NCBI GenBank assembly: GCA_002366995.1
Contig: DFCM01000138.1
Coordinates: 1,037 to 13,263 of the forward strand
Direction: 5' to 3'
DNA from: a bacterium UBP3_UBA3054
Lineage (GTDB): Bacteria > Auribacterota > UBA3054
DNA length: 12,227 bases
The position numbers were made by a program, and so were the translations under genes. The notes below the pieces were generated by a model that had not been told where the DNA came from, did not search any database, and was given only the letters and a program-made list of their open reading frames with translations. Position 1 is the stretch's first letter, and every line of letters begins with the position of its first letter. Below are positions 7,365-12,227 of this stretch, in pieces.

Positions 7365-7730
7365 ATGGACAAGGATTTTTGGGCCAACGCCTTCGCCATG
7401 CCGCGCTCCGAGCGCCGGCACGACGAACTTATCGCCAAGATAGCGCAAGGCATAGCGCGGCGCAGACTAGCCTTCCCTGCCATCCTTGCCCTTGAATCCG
7501 TCAAACCCCTCAACTACCTGGCCAGCCAGGCTCTCATCGTCCTTACTCCCGCCCTCGGAATGTTCATCGAATACGCGACGCTCGACGACATCTGCGACAT
7601 GCTGCAGGAAAGAAAGAACGTTGAGCGTTTGATCGCCGCGATCGACATGGAAAACAAGAAGCTCACGGCGAACCCACCTTCCCCGGAAAATAACCAGCCG
7701 GCTGATCCCGGCCCAACGCAAAATAAATAA
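7365..7730 (+). CDS. Small protein of unknown function, first gene of the MutL/DUF6754 operon
   Basis: A 121-residue protein I do not recognise. Residues 12-35 are basic and helical (RSERRHDELIAKIAQGIARRR). A mostly hydrophobic stretch (about 36-70) contains PAILALESVKPLNYLASQ and ALIVLTPALGMFIEY, then a helical segment runs to about 100. The last 20 residues are a Pro/Asn-rich disordered tail. The central hydrophobic stretch has charged and polar breaks, so it may lie on or in the membrane next to the operon's membrane proteins rather than cross it cleanly. It reads as a real gene because it fills the space from the promoter region to the MutL-like ATG with one spacer base and shares its neighbours' C-ending codon preference. 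The ATG lacks a Shine-Dalgarno sequence; a later start at Met12 is possible. Likely a functional partner of the downstream ATPase, by position only. Confidence 0.75.
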   Translation: MDKDFWANAFAMPRSERRHDELIAKIAQGIARRRLAFPAILALESVKPLNYLASQALIVLTPALGMFIEYATLDDICDMLQERKNVERLIAAIDMENKKLTANPPSPENNQPADPGPTQNK

Positions 7731-7731
7731 T

Positions 7732-9546
7732 ATGGCAGAAAACAAAGCCCCCGAAGTAATCTTAGCAACCGACTGCGGCTCGACGACCACCAAAGCGATC
7801 TTAATTGAGAAGCGCAACGGCAGCTACCGTCTGGCCGCCCGCGGCGAAGCCCCCACCACTGTGGAAGCCCCCGCGGAAGACGTCACCAGAGGCGTCATCA
7901 ACTCCATCGCGGAAATTGAGGACATCACGAAACGCACCTTCATCCGCGACGACAAACTAATCGTTCCCAGAGAGGGCGACAAAGGCGCGGACGCCTACAT
8001 CTCCACCTCCTCCGCCGGCGGCGGCCTCCAGATGATGGTGGCCGGCGTGGTCAGTCAGATGTCGACCGAATCGGCAGCGCGCGCCGCTCTCGGCGCCGGC
8101 GCCATCGTCATCGACTCTTTGGCGACCAACGACCGCAGACGCCCCTACGAGCGCATCGAAAGGATCAGAAACCTTAGGCCGGACATGATACTTCTCTCCG
8201 GCGGCACCGACGGCGGCACGGTCCGCCACGTGGTGGCCCAGGCCGAGACGATCGCCGCGGCCGACCCCCGTCCCCGCTTCGGCGCCGGCTACGAACTGCC
8301 CGTCATTTACGCCGGCAACGCGGCCGCCAGGCCCGCCATCGAGCAGACGCTCGGCAAGAAGACCGCGCTGCAGATAGTCGACAACCTCCGCCCGACTCTG
8401 GAAACGGAAAATCTTAAGCCCGCCCGCGACGCCATCCATGACCTCTTCCTCGAACACGTCATGCAGCAGGCTCCGGGATACAAGAAACTCATGACCTGGA
8501 CTTCGGCTCCCATTATGCCGACCCCGGGCGCCGTCGGCGACATCATGAAACTCATCGCCCGCCGCAACAACATCCAGGTGGTCGGCACCGACATCGGCGG
8601 CGCCACGACCGACGACTTCTCCGTCTTCAGGGCGGACCGCAACAACCCGGAGAGCGAGCAGGTCTTCAACCGCACCGTCTCCGCCAACCTGGGCATGAGC
8701 TACTCCATCTCCAACGTGGTGGCTTCCGCCGGACTTGCGAACGTCCTGCGCTGGGTCCCCGTCATGGAAGACGAGAGGATCTTGAGAAACCAGATCAGAA
8801 ACAAAATGATCCGACCCACGACCATCCCGCAGAACATCGAGTCTTTGATGGTCGAGCAGGCCATCTGCCGCGAGGCACTGAGACTGGCCTTCATGCAGCA
8901 CAAGGAAATGGCGGTCGGATTGAAGGGCGCCCAGAAATCGACTTCTTTCGCGGACGCCATGAGCCAGACCGTCAAGGAAGACACGCTGGTCGACATGATG
9001 GGACTGGATATCATCGTGGGTTCCGGCGGCGTGCTCTCGCACGCTCCCAGAAGAAACCAGAGCGCCCTCATGATGATCGACGGCTTCGCGCCGGAAGGCT
9101 TCACTCAGCTGGCGGTTGACTCCATCTTCATGATGCCGCACCTCGGCGTTCTGGCGCAGATCAACGAAGACGCCGCGCTGGAAGTCTTCGAGAAAGACTG
9201 CCTCATTTACCTCGGCACCGTAATAGCCCCGGTCGGCATCGCGCCGTTTGGCAAGCCCTGCATGAAAGTGAAATTCCAGGGCAAGGAATACGAACTGAAG
9301 AGCGGCGAGATCAAGCTCCTGCCCCTGGGCCTTGGCGAAGAGGCGGAAGTGACCGTCGATCCCACCAGGAAATTCAACGTGGGCGCGGGCTACGGCAAAG
9401 CCGTGACCAAGAAAGTCAAAGGCGGCGTGGTCGGCCTTATCCTCGACGCCCGCTGCCGTCCCATCCAGCTCCCCGCCAGTCAGGAAGACAGAGTGAAGCT
9501 CCTCCAGATCTGGAACAAGGAACTCGACATCTACCCGGAAAAATAA
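7732..9546 (+). CDS. MutL-family actin-fold ATPase (glutamate mutase accessory protein GlmL-like)
   Basis: A 604-residue ATPase of the MutL/GlmL family. This is the coenzyme-B12 mutase accessory family, not the DNA-mismatch-repair MutL. Actin-like nucleotide motifs are visible: phosphate-1 LATDCGSTTTKAIL (11-24), GGTDGGT (157-163), phosphate-2 VVGTDIGGATTDD (about 283-295) and adenosine-type GSGGVLSHAP (about 430-439). ISTSSAGGGLQMMVAG and the AALGAGA stretch also match GlmL. GlmL proteins of glutamate mutase operons are shorter (about 460 residues); this one adds about 100 residues (500-604) with a conserved-looking GGVVGLILDARCRP segment. GlmL is thought to reactivate adenosylcobalamin-dependent glutamate mutase, but no GlmS, GlmE or cobalamin-binding motif occurs here. 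It starts one base after the preceding stop, with no Shine-Dalgarno, so coupling is likely. Family confident; role in this operon unknown. Confidence 0.88.
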   Translation: MAENKAPEVILATDCGSTTTKAILIEKRNGSYRLAARGEAPTTVEAPAEDVTRGVINSIAEIEDITKRTFIRDDKLIVPREGDKGADAYISTSSAGGGLQMMVAGVVSQMSTESAARAALGAGAIVIDSLATNDRRRPYERIERIRNLRPDMILLSGGTDGGTVRHVVAQAETIAAADPRPRFGAGYELPVIYAGNAAARPAIEQTLGKKTALQIVDNLRPTLETENLKPARDAIHDLFLEHVMQQAPGYKKLMTWTSAPIMPTPGAVGDIMKLIARRNNIQVVGTDIGGATTDDFSVFRADRNNPESEQVFNRTVSANLGMSYSISNVVASAGLANVLRWVPVMEDERILRNQIRNKMIRPTTIPQNIESLMVEQAICREALRLAFMQHKEMAVGLKGAQKSTSFADAMSQTVKEDTLVDMMGLDIIVGSGGVLSHAPRRNQSALMMIDGFAPEGFTQLAVDSIFMMPHLGVLAQINEDAALEVFEKDCLIYLGTVIAPVGIAPFGKPCMKVKFQGKEYELKSGEIKLLPLGLGEEAEVTVDPTRKFNVGAGYGKAVTKKVKGGVVGLILDARCRPIQLPASQEDRVKLLQIWNKELDIYPEK

Positions 9547-9561
9547 AAACCAAATAAAACT

Positions 9562-10704
9562 ATGGCATACGCATATTCACCAGGTCTTAAAGTTTTAAAA
9601 TCCACGGTGCTGCGCCGCAACAGGCGTCTTCCCATCAAGGGTCAGACGCTCGTTAAGATCGGCGACAAAGTCGGCGCCGAACAGGTCGTTCTGAAAACCG
9701 AACTCCCCGGCAAGGCTGACGTCGTCAACGTCATGAGCCTCTTGGGCTGCCAGCCCCACGAAGTGAAGCAGTTCATGGTCAAGCCAATCGGCGAGCACGT
9801 TGAGAAAGGCGAGCTTCTCGCCATGCGCGCCGCCTTCTTCGGCCTCTTCAAAACCAGGATCGAATCCCCCATGAGCGGAACGATCGAATCTGTCTCCGAC
9901 GTTTCCGGCCAGGTCGTCATGCGCGGCGCCCCGGTGCCCGTCGACGTCAAGGCCTACATCGACGGCAAAGTCGTGGAAGCGGACGAAGGCGAGCACGTGA
10001 CGGTCGAAGTGACGGGCTCCTTCATCCAGGGCATCTTCGGCGTGGGCGGCGAGACCTACGGCAGGATCGTCATGGCCTCCAGCGACCCCAACGGCGTCCT
10101 GGACGAGAATTCCTTCACTGAAGAAATGAAAGGCTGCGTGGTCGTGGGCGGAAGTTTGATCACCTACAACGGATTGCAGAAAGCCATAGAAGTCGGCGTG
10201 AACGCCGTCGTAGTCGGCGGCTTCGACGACGCCGACCTTAAGAAATTCCTGGGCTTCGACCTTGGCGTAGCCATCACGGGCCACGAAGAGCTGGGCCTTA
10301 CGCTCGTCCTGACGGAAGGCTTCGGCCAGATCCCGATGGCGGACAAGACCTTCGCGCTCTTGAAGGAATGCGAAGGAAAGAACGCCTCCGTGAACGGCGC
10401 CACGCAGATCAGAGCGGGCGTCATGCGCCCCGAGATCATCGTGGCCAGGGACGAGGAAGCCTCCATGAAAGAAAACGAGGCCAAACTGATCCTCGACATC
10501 GGAACGAGAGTCCGCGTGATCAGAGAGCCGTACTTCGGACTGTTTGGAACGGTCACCGCTTTGCCCGCGGAACTGACGAAACTGCCCACGGAATCTCTGG
10601 CCCGCGTTCTGGACCTCAAGTTCGACGACGGAACGGTCGCGACCGTGCCTAGAGCCAACGTTGAAATCATGGCGACGGAAAAAGACGACACCGCGGAGAA
10701 CTGA
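9562..10704 (+). CDS. Uncharacterised protein with sandwich-like N-terminus and KOW-like C-terminus
   Basis: A 380-residue soluble protein of unknown function. Residues about 20-125 are rich in Gly-Asp turns and short strands (GDKVGAEQVVLKTELPGKA, then GEHVEKGELLA and SPMSGTIESVSDVSGQVV). That resembles paired barrel-sandwich/biotinyl-lipoyl-like modules such as those at the front of RnfC or NqrA, though no biotin/lipoyl lysine motif is evident. The middle (about 150-290) has hydrophobic Gly-rich strands (GCVVVGGSLITYNGLQKAI, GVNAVVVGGFDDADLKKFLG). Residues 311-372 contain a KOW-like stretch (GTRVRVIREPYFGLFGTV) followed by LDLKFDDGTVATVPRANVEIM, as in small beta-barrel domains. No signal peptide or membrane segment is seen. 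It starts 15 bases after the ATPase stop behind an A-rich, Shine-Dalgarno-free leader. Probably a core partner of the MutL-like ATPase. Domain resemblance is by eye. Confidence 0.8.
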   Translation: MAYAYSPGLKVLKSTVLRRNRRLPIKGQTLVKIGDKVGAEQVVLKTELPGKADVVNVMSLLGCQPHEVKQFMVKPIGEHVEKGELLAMRAAFFGLFKTRIESPMSGTIESVSDVSGQVVMRGAPVPVDVKAYIDGKVVEADEGEHVTVEVTGSFIQGIFGVGGETYGRIVMASSDPNGVLDENSFTEEMKGCVVVGGSLITYNGLQKAIEVGVNAVVVGGFDDADLKKFLGFDLGVAITGHEELGLTLVLTEGFGQIPMADKTFALLKECEGKNASVNGATQIRAGVMRPEIIVARDEEASMKENEAKLILDIGTRVRVIREPYFGLFGTVTALPAELTKLPTESLARVLDLKFDDGTVATVPRANVEIMATEKDDTAEN

Positions 10705-10746
10705 TCCAGGGCGAAATAAATCTGAAAATCAAATATCAGGATAAAC

Positions 10747-11622
10747 ATGGAACTTTTTAAAATCAAAGATCTGCCGATGTGGCTCCAGTATCTCAACGAG
10801 AACTGGTTCGATCTCAACAAACTCAACGCTTTGATCGGGATCATTATCTTCGGCGCTTTAATCGTCTACTTCATCCGCCGCGCGAAGAGCGGCGCCTTCC
10901 TCTTCGTCAGACGCATCCCGGGCCTCGAATCCATCGAGGAAGCCCTGGGCCGCGCGACCGAGATCGGCCGGCCGATACTTTACATCTCCGGTATCGGCGG
11001 CGAATCCGACATGCAGACCATCGCGGCCATGAACATTCTTGGCAACGTGGCTGAGCAGATCGCCCACTACGACACCGACCTCAAGGTCCCCTGCATCAAC
11101 CCGATCGTCATGACCATCGAGCAGGAATTGGTGAAGCAGGCCTACACGCGAGCCGGCAGGCCCGAGAACTACAAGGAAGACTGCGTCTACTATCTTTCGG
11201 ACAACCAGTTCGCCTACGCTTCCGCGGTATCCGGCATCATGGTCCGCGAGAAACCGGCGGCCAACTTCCTCCTCGGCAACTACGCGGCTGAAAGTCTGAT
11301 CATCGCCGAAGCGGGCGCCTCTACCGGCGCCATCCAGATCGCCGGCACCGCCGCCATCAGCCAGATCCCCTTCTTCATCGTGGCCTGCGACTATACGCTG
11401 ATCGGCGAAGAGCTCTTCGCGGCCGGCGCCTACGTTTCCAGAGAGCCCCTGCTCCTTGGCAGCCTGAAGGGCCAGGACATCGCGAAACTCGTCATCATCC
11501 TCATCATGATCATCGCGATCATACTGGGGACGATTGCCGCCATCATAAATTCCGACAACGGAATTTTCCAATGGCTCAGTGATTTCATGAAACAGATCTT
11601 TGACCTGAAAGCTTTCAAATAA
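10747..11622 (+). CDS. DUF6754-like membrane protein
   Basis: A 291-residue protein with a membrane segment near each end: about 28-43 (ALIGIIIFGALIVYFI) and about 247-267 (KLVIILIMIIAIILGTIAAII). Between them lies a globular domain of about 200 residues whose pattern I recognise as DUF6754. Key stretches are GRPILYISGIGG (74-85), LGNYAAESLIIAEAG (176-190) and IGEELFAAGAYVSREP (219-234), the last two being the most family-like. Positively charged residues directly after the first segment (RRAKSG, then RR) suggest the central domain faces the cytoplasm, where it could meet the ATPase; this topology is inferred. AGGA five bases before the ATG is a usable ribosome-binding site, 42 bases after the previous stop. 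No enzymatic motif is visible and the family has no function known to me. Confidence 0.82.
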   Translation: MELFKIKDLPMWLQYLNENWFDLNKLNALIGIIIFGALIVYFIRRAKSGAFLFVRRIPGLESIEEALGRATEIGRPILYISGIGGESDMQTIAAMNILGNVAEQIAHYDTDLKVPCINPIVMTIEQELVKQAYTRAGRPENYKEDCVYYLSDNQFAYASAVSGIMVREKPAANFLLGNYAAESLIIAEAGASTGAIQIAGTAAISQIPFFIVACDYTLIGEELFAAGAYVSREPLLLGSLKGQDIAKLVIILIMIIAIILGTIAAIINSDNGIFQWLSDFMKQIFDLKAFK

Positions 11623-11637
11623 GAGGACCGACAGAAT

Positions 11638-12227
11638 ATGCGCAATTATCTTCCCCCTATCATCTGCGGTGTCTGCGGCGTCATAATGATGCTGCACTTC
11701 TTCCTTCCGGAAAACACCGTGCTCTACAAAACCATGATGGAATGGGTGACGAACTCGACCATCGTCGTCGGCGTCTTCGGCCTCTTCATCGGCTTGGCCA
11801 GCCTGGTCCACAACCACGGCAACCGCATCGCCCGCCGCTCCCCCGGCTGGGGCTACAGCGTCATCACGCTTAGCTTCACCGCCATCGTGGCCCTGACCGG
11901 CATCATCAGCCAGAATGTCGGCCCCTCCGTCGTGAGCAAGCCGCTTGACAGATACAATTACGACAACCGCAAGAACCAGGACCACACCCTCATCACCCAC
12001 ACGCTCTTCGGCTACAAAGACGAGACCTTTAAAACGAACCTCGTGGCTGCCGCCGCATCTGACGCCCCTGAAATGAAAGGCGAAGAGATCACGGTGAGAA
12101 AGGTCCCCCTCTTCATGTTCTTCTACAACTACGTCATCATGCCGATGGGCGCCACGACCTTCTCGCTTCTGGCTTTCTACATGATCACGGCGACGTACCG
12201 CGCCATGCGCGCGAAGTCCTGGGAGGC
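11638..12227 (+). CDS. Polytopic membrane protein of unknown function, cut by the right edge
   Basis: An open frame of 196 codons that runs off the window without a stop. Predicted membrane segments are about 5-22 (LPPIICGVCGVIMMLHFF), 39-57 (NSTIVVGVFGLFIGLASLV), 73-94 (YSVITLSFTAIVALTGIISQNV) and one or two within 157-185. A hydrophilic loop (about 95-156) separates the third and fourth. His58, His60, Arg63, Arg66 and Arg67 form a basic turn after the second segment, suggesting that side is cytoplasmic. AGAGGA (11622-11627) ten bases upstream is a plausible ribosome-binding site, and the gene follows the DUF6754-like stop by 15 bases, so it belongs to the same operon. I do not recognise the family. 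It may be the membrane partner of the DUF6754-like protein. Confidence 0.85.
   Translation, partial: MRNYLPPIICGVCGVIMMLHFFLPENTVLYKTMMEWVTNSTIVVGVFGLFIGLASLVHNHGNRIARRSPGWGYSVITLSFTAIVALTGIISQNVGPSVVSKPLDRYNYDNRKNQDHTLITHTLFGYKDETFKTNLVAAAASDAPEMKGEEITVRKVPLFMFFYNYVIMPMGATTFSLLAFYMITATYRAMRAKSWE

Noticed and set aside
7957..9141. 394-codon minus-strand open frame opposite the MutL-like gene
   Set aside because: Its His/Asp/Val/Gly-rich composition is the mirror of C-ending codons on the other strand. The plus-strand product has clear ATPase motifs.
7732..9546. DNA mismatch repair MutL
   Set aside because: The motifs are of the actin-like ATPase fold (DCGSTTTK, DIGGATTD) rather than the GHKL-type ATPase of mismatch repair MutL.
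10858..12000. 380-codon minus-strand open frame spanning two membrane-protein genes
   Set aside because: Antisense shadow rich in Asp/Gly/Val/His that crosses the boundary between two real genes; no family motif.

Overview
The window is bacterial DNA of moderately high GC content. It starts inside a 16S rRNA gene and ends inside a membrane-protein gene, so it looks like a contig broken at both ends. The first bases, GACTACCAGGGTATCTAATC, are a universally conserved 16S stretch (E. coli about 785-805). The 16S 5' region contains GGCGGCGTGGATTAGGCATG, a pattern I associate with Planctomycetes and related deep-branching groups, but I cannot place the phylum by eye. The metabolic genes (oxygen-sensitive 2-oxoacid:ferredoxin oxidoreductase type, AMP-forming arylacetate-CoA ligase, MutL-type ATPase) suggest an anaerobe.

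Layout. Bases 1-822 are the 5' half of 16S rRNA on the minus strand. Bases 823-1346 are its leader and control region, with two good tandem sigma70-type promoters, a boxA-like antitermination element and leader hairpins. Bases 1347-1652 (minus) encode a small RelB/DinJ-type antitoxin with its own promoter but no toxin beside it. Bases 1823-7164 (minus) form a tight three-gene operon, transcribed in the order fused indolepyruvate:ferredoxin oxidoreductase (iorA-iorB), phenylacetate-CoA ligase (paaK-like), then a lipoprotein glycoside hydrolase family 3 enzyme (NagZ-like). Bases 7165-7364 are a divergent promoter region with a 13-bp direct repeat. From 7365 to the right edge (plus) lies a second operon: a 121-residue unknown protein, a 604-residue MutL-type actin-fold ATPase, a 380-residue protein with sandwich-like N-terminal and KOW-like C-terminal regions, a DUF6754-like membrane protein, and a cut-off polytopic membrane protein.

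How the genes may work together. The oxidoreductase and ligase both meet at arylacetyl-CoA, so the left operon probably interconverts aromatic amino-acid-derived 2-oxoacids, aryl acetates and their CoA esters. The GH3 lipoprotein is co-transcribed but has no obvious biochemical link. The right operon is the most intriguing part. Its ATPase belongs to the family that includes the glutamate mutase accessory protein GlmL, yet no mutase subunit is present. Its partners are instead membrane proteins and a sandwich/KOW-like protein, which suggests an uncharacterised ATP-dependent, membrane-associated complex.
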